Shown here one piece after another: positions 1 through 7,324 of a DNA stretch of 64,000 nt (the first letter of the stretch is position 1; every line of letters starts with the position of its first letter). Below the pieces are notes generated by a model, which was given only the letters and a program-made list of their open reading frames with translations, was not told the DNA's origin and ran no database searches. The position numbers and the translations under genes were made by a program. The DNA comes from Herpetosiphon gulosus (lineage in GTDB: Bacteria; Chloroflexota; Chloroflexia; Chloroflexales; Herpetosiphonaceae): NCBI RefSeq assembly GCF_039545135.1, contig NZ_BAABRU010000005.1:124001-188000 (forward strand), read 5' to 3'.

Positions 1-180
1 GATACAGCAGGCTCTAGGCTATGGGCTTTTGGCTATCGAAGATCATAGGGAAGGCTCAAATTGTTCCGATAGCCGATAGCCTTTAGCCAATAGCCATCGC
101 TCCTCTGCGTCTCTGCGCCAAAGTCCTGACTGCTGCTCCCTAGCCCCTGACGGCTGGCCCCTACTCCCGATCCCCAAGCC
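1..180. repeat. Intergenic short tandem repeat cluster
   Basis: The spacer before the first gene is made of degenerate short tandem units. Four 7-bp units of the form NNTAGCC lie head to tail at 68-95 (GATAGCC, GATAGCC, TTTAGCC, AATAGCC). They are followed by CTCTGCG repeats near 104-119 and a CCCCTGAC/GGCCCCTA-type tract near 135-175. The same families recur in spacers throughout the window. No gene is visible. Confidence 0.75.
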
Positions 181-257
181 CAAAATCGTGCGCACAATCC
201 GATTTAGCTAGCGTATAGTAAAGCAATCGTGTGTGTGTAGTAGGAAGGATGATTGCA

Positions 258-2321
258 GTGGCAAGAAAACCATTTCGAACGCTGGTCAGTTTGACCTTGG
301 CCGTGGGCGTGATGATGGGCGGAACGTTGTTGAGTGCAGTAGCTGAACAATCAGCCACATTGCCCCCAATTAATGGTACGTGGGATAGCTCGCTTGGCAA
401 CAGCTTTCAAAAAGCTGGCTCGATTGATTCATTGACAGTTGATGCGAGTAATAATCTCTATGTTGCAGGCGATTTTAACTTTATCAATCAAACGGAAGTG
501 AATGGTTTAGCTCGTTGGAATGGCACAAACTGGAATGGCTATGGGCTTCAGCCAAATGATGTTGGCAAAATTCACAAAGTATTGCCATTTGAGAATGAGC
601 TATTTGCGATTGGCGATTTTGAGCGCTTGCAACAAGCCCAAAACAAAATTGCCCGTTGGAATGGTACAAGTTTTCAGCCAATTGGCAATGGCATTACCGG
701 ATTATTGCATCGTTTTTCGCCAGATATTACGGTCGCAACCTTGCATAGCTATAGCGAAACCCTCTATATTGGCGGCGAGTTTAGCCAATTTGCTGGCGAA
801 TTTGCCTATGCAATTGGGCAATGGAATGGCGCTGTCCAACCGCAAGCCACAATCTTCGATGGTAAAGTTACCAGCTTTGCCTCTGATGCTGATGAATTAA
901 TTGCTGGTGGCTATTTTACCCAAATTGATGGCGTGGATAGCCGTTTGGCGCGTTTGGTCGATAATCAATGGGTAGCGCTTGATGTAGGCATTGCTAATAG
1001 TGCCTTTACGGTCTACTCAGCGAATAATACGATTTATCTCGTGGGCTATAATCTCACTAATCAAACCTACCAACTGTATAGCTGGGATGGCTCAAACGCA
1101 GTTAGTATTGGCAATGTGCTTGATAATTCGATTGATAGTTTAGTGGGTTTAGGCTCCGATCTCTATATTCAAACTAATCAGCAATTATTGAAATTGCAAA
1201 ATAATCAATGGCAAGCAGCCAATTTGCCATTGACGATTACGAAATTGACCGCCTTGGCCAGCAATGGCTCGACCCTTTACCTTGGCGGCGAATTAGTGCT
1301 GAATGCTAATCCAAGCCAAATTGTTGCTTGGAATGGCACCCAAGCCCAAAGTTTGGCGACCTTGACGGTAATTGATGATCAACACTTGGTCAGTGGTGAT
1401 GCTGGTCGTCCAGTAATTACCGATTATGGAGTTGGTAGTGCCCAAGGTTCAATTCAACGCTGGAATGGCACGAGTTGGGAAACCTTGGCAACCGATACTA
1501 ACGATTCGTTTGGCCTTTCACAGTTTTATCGCGCCAACAATCAACTTTATAGCTTTTTCCTTGAGCCGCAAGCCTTGGCTACTGGTCAAGCGGCTAGTAA
1601 TGTTTGGCGTTTGAATGGCACAACCTGGACGAGCGCAAATATTAATGTTTCAGATACAGTTTATTGGTATGAATCAGGCCAACAGATCTTTGCTTATCTG
1701 GCTCAACCACAAGCCAGTCAACCAATCACTGGTATTTTGGAGTTTGACGGCACGAGCTTGAATCCACGGCTCCAACCAGATTGGTTCAATCGCTCGGATT
1801 ATCTCTTTTTCTTCGAGAATAATTTCTATGCAATTAATCTACTCAATGATTTAGACTCGAAATTTTTAGAAATTCAGCGTTGGAATGGCCAAAATTGGCA
1901 CGAAATTCAGTTTATGGAAGTGCCTAAGGCCCGTTATAGCCTTGACATGTGGCGCGGCCAACTGTTCATGGTCAATACTGCTGGCAATTTCTACGAAATT
2001 AATCCCGATGGCAGTTTGGATGAAATTGCTACAGCTGACGGTGGCATTTATACCATGGCTGGGCGTGATGATGGTGCGCTCTATCTTGGCGGCGATTTCA
2101 GCACCATTGATGCGGCGACAACAGGCCCAATTGCGAGCTTTGATGGCACGAATTTCCGGGGCTTGCTGAGCCAGCCCAATGGTCGCGTCAACTCACTGAG
2201 TGTTGATCGCAATCATGTGTATGTCGCTGGCGATTTTACCAAAGTGGGCACGGTAGCATCGTTGGGTGTGGCGGTCTTTGTGCCGACCAAGCAGGTCTAT
2301 TTGCCTGCGGCAATGCGTTAA
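258..2321 (+). CDS. Secreted WNGT-repeat protein (beta-propeller-like), unknown function
   Basis: About 687 residues. The N-terminus (MARKPFRTLVSLTLAVGVM) is a typical signal peptide, so the product is exported. I prefer the GTG at 258 because the purine tract AGGAAGG ends 9 nt before it; the ATG at 249 directly abuts that tract, and a GTG at 231 also keeps the frame open. The mature protein repeats a unit of roughly 40-60 residues with two hallmarks: RWNGT or WNG followed by a hydrophobic residue (at least ten copies), and LYIGGEF/LYVAGDF-type strands. This resembles the beta-propeller repeats of large bacterial surface proteins. The protein ends in KQVYLPAAMR, a tail resembling that of two other exported proteins here. 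No catalytic motif is seen. A strong hairpin follows the gene. The function is not recognised; a surface or binding role is a guess. Confidence 0.85.
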   Translation: MARKPFRTLVSLTLAVGVMMGGTLLSAVAEQSATLPPINGTWDSSLGNSFQKAGSIDSLTVDASNNLYVAGDFNFINQTEVNGLARWNGTNWNGYGLQPNDVGKIHKVLPFENELFAIGDFERLQQAQNKIARWNGTSFQPIGNGITGLLHRFSPDITVATLHSYSETLYIGGEFSQFAGEFAYAIGQWNGAVQPQATIFDGKVTSFASDADELIAGGYFTQIDGVDSRLARLVDNQWVALDVGIANSAFTVYSANNTIYLVGYNLTNQTYQLYSWDGSNAVSIGNVLDNSIDSLVGLGSDLYIQTNQQLLKLQNNQWQAANLPLTITKLTALASNGSTLYLGGELVLNANPSQIVAWNGTQAQSLATLTVIDDQHLVSGDAGRPVITDYGVGSAQGSIQRWNGTSWETLATDTNDSFGLSQFYRANNQLYSFFLEPQALATGQAASNVWRLNGTTWTSANINVSDTVYWYESGQQIFAYLAQPQASQPITGILEFDGTSLNPRLQPDWFNRSDYLFFFENNFYAINLLNDLDSKFLEIQRWNGQNWHEIQFMEVPKARYSLDMWRGQLFMVNTAGNFYEINPDGSLDEIATADGGIYTMAGRDDGALYLGGDFSTIDAATTGPIASFDGTNFRGLLSQPNGRVNSLSVDRNHVYVAGDFTKVGTVASLGVAVFVPTKQVYLPAAMR

Positions 2322-2376
2322 TAATCTACGGGGTTAGCTTTAAATCTATGGATGAATGCTACTGAGAGATTCTGAT

Positions 2377-2414
2377 AACAATTGGGGTTTGGCTCTTGCC
2401 AAACCCCAATTGTT
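2377..2414 (+). terminator. Strong hairpin downstream of the WNGT-repeat gene
   Basis: A perfect 17-bp stem (2377-2393 with 2398-2414) carries a 4-nt TCTT loop, about 55 nt after the stop codon at 2321. There is no clear U-tract, so it may act as a transcript 3' end stabiliser rather than a classical intrinsic terminator. Confidence 0.7.
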
Positions 2415-2480
2415 GTCGAAGCTTAACTTGACGTTACCCGCAAATATTGCTAAAAATGAATCCTGATGCTAGAATAGTAA

Positions 2481-2495
2481 TTAGAATCATTCTAA
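2481..2495. promoter_or_regulatory. PerR/Fur-type operator upstream of the regulator gene
   Basis: TTAGAATCATTCTAA is a perfect 7-1-7 inverted repeat ending 12 nt before the ATG at 2508. It matches the layout of PerR boxes (TTATAATNATTATAA). Two further copies precede the ATPase gene, so autoregulation together with control of the ATPase is the simplest reading. Confidence 0.8.
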
Positions 2496-2507
2496 GGTTG
2501 AAGCACA

Positions 2508-2942
2508 ATGGCAATTATGCAACCTGAAGAGCGGGCGCGTCGCCTATTACGCGAATTGGAACATCATGGCTATCGGCCAACGCCGCAGCGCGAAGCGGTT
2601 TGTTGGGCGTTGGCTCGTCATGGCGGGCATCCTACTGCTGCTGAGATTGTCGAAGTCGTTAAGCAGCATGGCATTGGTCAGGCCACGGTTTATAACACGA
2701 TTACAACCTTGGAAAAGCTGGGGGTTATTCAGCCAATGCCGTTGAATACCGATGAGCACACCCGCTATGACCTCGATACAACTCCGCATATGAACTTTGT
2801 GTGTTCGCAATGCGGCGCGATTATCGATTGTCATGCACCACAGCTTGATTTGATGCTGGCACAGATCGCCTCAACCGCCGGAGCAACCTTTGAATCAGCC
2901 AATGTGGTGGTCTACGGGCGTTGCGAACGTTGTAAAAATTAA
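2508..2942 (+). CDS. Fur-family metalloregulator, PerR-like
   Basis: A 144-residue DNA-binding repressor of the Fur/PerR family, the usual length. The winged helix covers about residues 10-80 (RPTPQREAV, then the recognition helix QATVYNTITTLEKLG at 58-72). Two CxxC pairs for structural zinc are at C99/C102 and C139/C142. The regulatory metal site can be aligned to Bacillus PerR: H41 (PerR H37), D88 (D85), H94 (H91) and D107 (D104) are kept, but the position of PerR H93 is N96. The kept Asp at D88 is the residue associated with iron-dependent peroxide sensing in PerR, so a PerR-like peroxide or iron sensor is more likely than Zur or classical Fur. Its own promoter and the ATPase promoter share the same 15-bp operator. 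The exact inducing signal is inferred. Confidence 0.9.
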   Translation: MAIMQPEERARRLLRELEHHGYRPTPQREAVCWALARHGGHPTAAEIVEVVKQHGIGQATVYNTITTLEKLGVIQPMPLNTDEHTRYDLDTTPHMNFVCSQCGAIIDCHAPQLDLMLAQIASTAGATFESANVVVYGRCERCKN

Positions 2943-2952
2943 ATCAGTAAAG

Positions 2953-2971
2953 AGTGCTTCGGCACTTTTTA
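2953..2971 (+). terminator. Intrinsic terminator after the PerR-like gene
   Basis: The stem AGTGC/GCACT encloses a TTCG tetraloop and is followed by a T-rich run, 10 nt after the stop codon. It separates the regulator from the ATPase, which has its own operators downstream. Confidence 0.75.
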
Positions 2972-2983
2972 TTTAGACTCAAT

Positions 2984-2998
2984 TTAGAATCATTCTAA
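2984..2998. promoter_or_regulatory. PerR/Fur-type operator, distal copy upstream of the ATPase
   Basis: This copy has the same sequence as the box at 2481 (TTAGAATCATTCTAA), and its symmetry extends to a 9-1-9 palindrome (2982-3000). It lies 83 nt before the ATPase start. Confidence 0.8.
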
Positions 2999-3047
2999 AT
3001 AAAACTAATAAAACAGGTTTAATAGCCGAAATTTTTTTATCAGCAAT

Positions 3048-3062
3048 TTAGAATGATTCTCA
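3048..3062. promoter_or_regulatory. PerR/Fur-type operator, proximal copy upstream of the ATPase
   Basis: TTAGAATGATTCTCA differs from the perfect palindrome at the last two arm positions. It ends 19 nt before the ATPase start and 5 nt before its AAGGAG ribosome binding site, a position suited to blocking initiation. Confidence 0.75.
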
Positions 3063-3081
3063 TTGCTAAGGAGCAGGTATC

Positions 3082-5001
3082 ATGACTACCACAAGTGTTA
3101 ATAGCCGCCACCTGCATGCTGAGGCCCAAGCCGAGCTTGATGAGCTAGCAGCATTGCCATGGATGATGCGCCTAACCGCGATTTGTTTGATCGCCACAGG
3201 TTTGGGCTGGGTTGCCGGAAGTGTTGCGGGCGTGCCAACTTGGTTGCCTTGGTTATTGTATGTGGTAGCGTTTGCCAGCGGCGGCTGGTTTCCGCTGGGC
3301 AATGCATGGGAAAGCCTGCGCCAACGCGAATTCGATGTTAATTTCTTGATGATTGTGGCAGCAATCGGGGCAGCGGCAGTTGGTCAGCCCCGCGAAGGCG
3401 CAATTTTGATGTTTTTGTTTGCGCTTTCCAATACGCTCGAAACCTATGCCATGGGTCGAACTCATCGGGCCGTCAATGCACTATTGGAGATGGCTCCCGA
3501 CCAAGCAACGCTGATCGCTGCCGATGGTACGCAACAAGTGGTGGCCGTCGCCGATTTAGCGATTGGCGATCGGGTATTGGTGCGGCCTGGCGAGCGGATT
3601 CCGGTTGATGGGGTTGTGCGGATCGGCGCTTCGTCAATTAACGAAGCAGCAATTACTGGCGAATCAGTGCCAGTTGATAAAGGCGCTGGCAGCAAGGTCT
3701 TTGCTGGCACGCTCAATACCACTGGCGCACTGACCATCGAGGTAACCGTGGCGGTTGGTGATACGACCTTGGCACGAATTATTGAAACCGTGGCCGAAGC
3801 TCGCAGCCAAAAAGCCAAAGCCCAAGATTTTACCGATCGGGTAATTGGCCAATATTATGCCTATGCCGTGGTGGCCATGACCTTGTTGGCGATTGCGATT
3901 CCGTTGCTGTTTCTCGATTGGAGCGTTAAAACCACGCTCTACCGCGCAATGGCACTGATGGTCGTGGCCTCGCCCTGTGCCTTGGTGATTTCAATTCCAG
4001 CGGCGATGCTTTCGGCCATGGCCAATGCTGCCCGCCACGGGATGTTATTCAAAGGTGGGCGCTATCTTGAAGCTGCTGCTAAAATTAAAGTCGTGGCCTT
4101 GGATAAAACAGGGACGCTCACGACTGGCCAATTGAGCGTGATGCAAACTGTGGATCTTGGTCAACGCTCAACTGAACAATGGCTAACCGCAGCAGCAGCG
4201 GTCGAAGCCTTCTCAGAACATCCCTTGGCGAAAGCGATTGTCGCCCATGCTCAAGATCAGAAACTGAACGTCCCAATTGCGGTTGATTTCCAATCGATCA
4301 CTGGGATGGGTGCGCAAGCTGATGTTCATGGCGAATTGGTGCAGGTTGGTCGGCCCCGTTTATGGGGCGAGGCGGTGCTCGCCCAAGCTGCCAAACTTGA
4401 AGCCCAAGGCGCAACCGTGATCGGTGTTGGCACTACCGAACAAGTATGGGGCTTAATTGCCTTGGCTGATACGATTCGGCCTGATGCCAAGCAAGCGATT
4501 GCCGCGCTGCACGCTGCGGGTGTGGAACGAGTGGTGCTGTTGACTGGTGATAATCAAGCTGTAGCCCAGCATGTGGCCAGCCAAATTGGCATTGATGATG
4601 TTCGTGCTGAACTTTTGCCTGGTGACAAAGCCCAAATTATTGAAGAATTGCAACAACGCTATGGTCCAGTTGCGATGGTTGGCGACGGCGTGAATGATGC
4701 GCCAGCCTTGGCTACTGCTCAACTGGGCGTGGCAATGGGCGTTGCTGGCACTGATGTGGCTGTGCAAAGTGCCGATGTGTTGTTGCTGAGTGATGATTTG
4801 CTGAAATTGGCTGAAGCTTTACGGCTTGGCCGTCGCACCCAACGCATTGTTTGGCAAAATATTGCCTTTGCTGGCGGCGTGATTGTGGTGCTGATCGCTT
4901 CAGCCTTGTTTGGCAATATTCCCCTGCCGTTAGGCGTGGTTGGCCATGAAGGTAGCACGTTATTGGTGGTTGCCAATGGTTTGCGCTTGCTGCGCCGCTA
5001 A
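3082..5001 (+). CDS. P1B-4-type heavy-metal efflux P-type ATPase (Fe/Co/Zn class)
   Basis: A 639-residue membrane pump that uses ATP to expel a transition-metal ion. The P-type signatures are complete: TGES (192-195) in the actuator domain, DKTGT with phospho-Asp D341, the HP pair H380-P381 in the nucleotide domain, and GDGVNDAP from about 534. The membrane metal site is SPC (297-299) instead of CPC, and the last helix has HEGST followed by NGLRLL. SPC plus HEGxT defines the P1B-4 group, which includes the PerR-regulated Fe(II) exporter PfeT of Bacillus and Fur-regulated FrvA of Listeria. No N-terminal CxxC metal-binding domain is present, which also fits P1B-4. The start has AAGGAG 8 nt upstream. 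Two copies of the operator found before the PerR-like gene precede it. An iron-efflux role during peroxide stress is a strong inference; cobalt or zinc remain possible. Confidence 0.93.
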   Translation: MTTTSVNSRHLHAEAQAELDELAALPWMMRLTAICLIATGLGWVAGSVAGVPTWLPWLLYVVAFASGGWFPLGNAWESLRQREFDVNFLMIVAAIGAAAVGQPREGAILMFLFALSNTLETYAMGRTHRAVNALLEMAPDQATLIAADGTQQVVAVADLAIGDRVLVRPGERIPVDGVVRIGASSINEAAITGESVPVDKGAGSKVFAGTLNTTGALTIEVTVAVGDTTLARIIETVAEARSQKAKAQDFTDRVIGQYYAYAVVAMTLLAIAIPLLFLDWSVKTTLYRAMALMVVASPCALVISIPAAMLSAMANAARHGMLFKGGRYLEAAAKIKVVALDKTGTLTTGQLSVMQTVDLGQRSTEQWLTAAAAVEAFSEHPLAKAIVAHAQDQKLNVPIAVDFQSITGMGAQADVHGELVQVGRPRLWGEAVLAQAAKLEAQGATVIGVGTTEQVWGLIALADTIRPDAKQAIAALHAAGVERVVLLTGDNQAVAQHVASQIGIDDVRAELLPGDKAQIIEELQQRYGPVAMVGDGVNDAPALATAQLGVAMGVAGTDVAVQSADVLLLSDDLLKLAEALRLGRRTQRIVWQNIAFAGGVIVVLIASALFGNIPLPLGVVGHEGSTLLVVANGLRLLRR

Positions 5002-5264
5002 CCAAAGAGCATAAAGGCAAACAGCGACAGCATTGCTGCTAACATAAACCAGGCTAAAGGGTCCTTGCGCAATTGACGATTCAAATTGGGCAAGGGCTTT
5101 TTATAGGTATATTCATAGCCACAGTCAATGCACTGGACATAATAGCGAAACATGTGAATACCCGAGGTCAGTAATGGTTTCATCGTTTGCTTCTTGCTAC
5201 CACATTCAGGGCAAGCAAAACTGACGTGGGTTTGAGCTGCATGCGGAACATGATAATCGGCCAT
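4998..5264 (-). CDS. Small zinc-ribbon protein with C-terminal membrane helix
   Basis: An 88-residue protein of unknown function. I chose the ATG at 5264 (MADYHVPHAAQ) because AAGGAG lies just upstream; an in-frame start at 5384 would give an unlikely leader. Two knuckles, CPECG and CIDCG, about 30 residues apart, should bind one zinc ion. The last ~22 residues (LAWFMLAAMLSLFAFMLFG) form one hydrophobic helix ending at the C-terminus, so it looks like a tail-anchored membrane protein with a cytoplasmic zinc ribbon. Its stop codon overlaps that of the convergent ATPase gene by 4 bp. No named family is recognised. Confidence 0.75.
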   Translation of the reverse strand: MADYHVPHAAQTHVSFACPECGSKKQTMKPLLTSGIHMFRYYVQCIDCGYEYTYKKPLPNLNRQLRKDPLAWFMLAAMLSLFAFMLFG

Positions 5265-5302
5265 ACTTCTGCTCCTTGATTTGGTTCGGGTAAACATTAA
5301 TA

Positions 5303-5326
5303 ATGGGGAACAAAACTGTTCCCCAT
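5303..5326 (-). terminator. Hairpin between the STAS sensor and the zinc-ribbon gene
   Basis: ATGGGGAACA pairs with TGTTCCCCAT around an AAAC loop, 36 nt after the stop of the STAS sensor gene on the minus strand. It is a likely transcript end with a weak U-tract. Confidence 0.6.
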
Positions 5327-5361
5327 CATAGCATGGCCAAAATTGCTTGAGAAGAGCGAAT

Positions 5362-6894
5362 TTAGCGTCGAATACTCCAAGCAATGCCTGCCTGCAAGGT
5401 GCTAAATGTGGTAAGTTGGTTCAACTGCTGGCCGAAGCCAACCAACGATTGAGCAATCTCTGGGCTGAGGCCAGTTAGCACTAATTGAGCGCCGAGCAAA
5501 CGTACAGCCTTGGCGGCTTTGAGCAACATCTCGGCGGTAAAGCCATCAATTTGGGCGACCCCAGTAATATCGATGATGGCGATCCGAGCGTGTTGTTGCT
5601 CAACCCCTTGCAATAATGTGCCCAAAATGTGGTTAGCACGGGCTTGATCGATCGCGCCGACCAAGGGCATCACCAGCATATCATCACGGAAGGGAATCAA
5701 CGGCGTAGCTTGCTCGGCGATCACAAATTCTTGGGCTTTGATCAATTGTTCTTGGAGTGCAAGTTGTTCGGTTTGGGCAGCTAGGGTATTGGCTTGCAGT
5801 TGATTGCGCTCAGCTTCTGCGGCTGCGGTTGCGAGCTGCGCTTGTTCGAGCACATTCAAGGTTTGATTAATGCTGGTCGCCAAGCCCGCAACCTCATCGT
5901 TGCCCACCACTGCTACCCGTTCATGCAGATTATTGGCAACGTGTTTGATTTCGTTACTCAAGCGCAACACGCGGTTGATGACCACTCGATTGAGCAAAAA
6001 ATACAATACCAAGCCACCAATAGCCGTCACCACAAAGGTCAAAATCACCACAAACTGCAAGGCATGATGACCTTGGTTGTAGATTGTGCGTGGCCGAATA
6101 ATATTGATAATCAGGGCTGGGTTACCTTGGAGATCGTTGATTTGCTGCAAGCCACGTAAGGCATGCTCATCGATTGGGATGATTTGGCGGGGATTGACAT
6201 CGCTCAATTGCTGAATGCTGCTTGTCAGATCGCTTGGTGGATTGAGCACATCTTCCAAACTGAAGGGAAATAATGTGACCGCAGCTAAATCATTAAGCAC
6301 CTGTTGGTCAAGGTAGCGCCCAAAAATCACCGTGCCGCGAATTGGCCCTTGACCTTGGCTATCAATAATCGGGCGAGCAGCAACCAACACAATTCGCTCT
6401 TGAAAACGCACAATGCCCAAGTTGCGTTGGCTGGAGTCACTAAACGTCGTTAGTTGCGGAATTTGCTGCACAAATGGTAAAAAGTTTTCTGGTAAGTCGC
6501 TAAATGTATCTGCATCGGCCATTCGTCCATACACCAAGGCTTGTTGTTGGTTGAGAAAGGCCATAATATTAAATGTATAGGTTGCGAAAACATCATCGCC
6601 AGCATTGTTGCTAATATAATCAGCATCGGGAGCCTCGATAAAGGCATAGGTATCATCCCAGGTTGACCATGAAACCAAGGCCGTGTCGAGCCGATTTTGC
6701 TCAAACTGTAAGGCATTCAATACCCGATCAAGGTCGGTTTGCATTGAGGTCGTTTCAAGCTCGGCAAACGATTGGAGCAGCAACATGCGCAGTGGGAAAA
6801 TAAGCACAACTACCAGCAGCACGAGGCTGGCTCCTAGCACAATTTTGGTTTGGCGACGCAGCGAGGTCGTGCCAGTTGATGGCGCAGATGTCAT
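5362..6894 (-). CDS. CHASE4-type membrane sensor with HAMP and STAS domains
   Basis: About 510 residues from the ATG at 6894; the open frame runs to 7032, but that extension is encoded by spacer repeats. Order: a membrane helix near residues 15-40, an extracellular domain of about 240 residues resembling CHASE4 (WSTWDDTYAF motif), a second membrane helix (VVILTFVVTAIGGLVLYFLL), a HAMP linker, a short coiled coil rich in Gln/Ala/Glu, and a C-terminal STAS domain (VIDITGVAQIDG-like strand, here IIDITGVAQIDG). There is no kinase, cyclase or methyl-accepting domain. STAS outputs of this RsbR-like kind work through partner proteins such as switch kinases and phosphatases; none is adjacent. A second membrane-plus-STAS protein occurs at 55618-56757, with a similar STAS sequence. 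The ligand is unknown. Confidence 0.85.
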   Translation of the reverse strand: MTSAPSTGTTSLRRQTKIVLGASLVLLVVVLIFPLRMLLLQSFAELETTSMQTDLDRVLNALQFEQNRLDTALVSWSTWDDTYAFIEAPDADYISNNAGDDVFATYTFNIMAFLNQQQALVYGRMADADTFSDLPENFLPFVQQIPQLTTFSDSSQRNLGIVRFQERIVLVAARPIIDSQGQGPIRGTVIFGRYLDQQVLNDLAAVTLFPFSLEDVLNPPSDLTSSIQQLSDVNPRQIIPIDEHALRGLQQINDLQGNPALIINIIRPRTIYNQGHHALQFVVILTFVVTAIGGLVLYFLLNRVVINRVLRLSNEIKHVANNLHERVAVVGNDEVAGLATSINQTLNVLEQAQLATAAAEAERNQLQANTLAAQTEQLALQEQLIKAQEFVIAEQATPLIPFRDDMLVMPLVGAIDQARANHILGTLLQGVEQQHARIAIIDITGVAQIDGFTAEMLLKAAKAVRLLGAQLVLTGLSPEIAQSLVGFGQQLNQLTTFSTLQAGIAWSIRR

Positions 6895-7324
6895 AATACG
6901 ATGCAACCTATCTAGATTGGCTGGGTAGAATTGTGCGCCTATGATAGCACGTTCTCTAGTTAATTGGGGTAGGTTGATCTGCGAAGGAGCACGAAGAGCA
7001 CGAAGGGGCGAGGGGTCAGGGTTCAGGGACAAGGAGTCTGTTTTGAATTAGCTGGACAATCAGCAATACTGACTCCTGATTGCTGACCCCTGACCTCTAT
7101 CACCCTCTACGCCTCAGCGGTAAATCCGCTTGCCTGAAGCCTGATTCCAATTCATAGATTCTTTGATCTTTCATCCCTCATAATTCATCCTTCATCCTTT
7201 ACTCAAATTCACCCTAGTAATTTGGGTAAAAATTTTTTATACTTATACAATTGATTTCCCTCAACGGTGTGCAATATTTATAATTCTCTCGTGGCACACC
7301 TACCACAACCACCTGGAGGTCGGC
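6895..7324. repeat. Spacer with several short tandem repeat families
   Basis: This 430-bp spacer between divergent genes has no credible gene. It contains CACGAAGAG/CACGAAGGG-type 9-mers near 6981-7010, GGGGTCAGGGTTCAGGGACAAGG near 7012-7032, ACTCCTGATTGCTGACCCCTGACC near 7072-7096, and CCTCATAATTCATCCTTCATCC near 7176-7198. The last ~80 bases before the subtilase are AT-rich (TTTTTTATACTTATACAAT near 7233-7252) and probably hold its promoter, though I cannot assign -10/-35 boxes firmly. Confidence 0.7.

Noticed and set aside
5265-5384. Longer start of the zinc-ribbon protein
   Set aside because: The extra 40 residues lack homology and cross the hairpin; the ATG at 5264 has a good ribosome-binding site.
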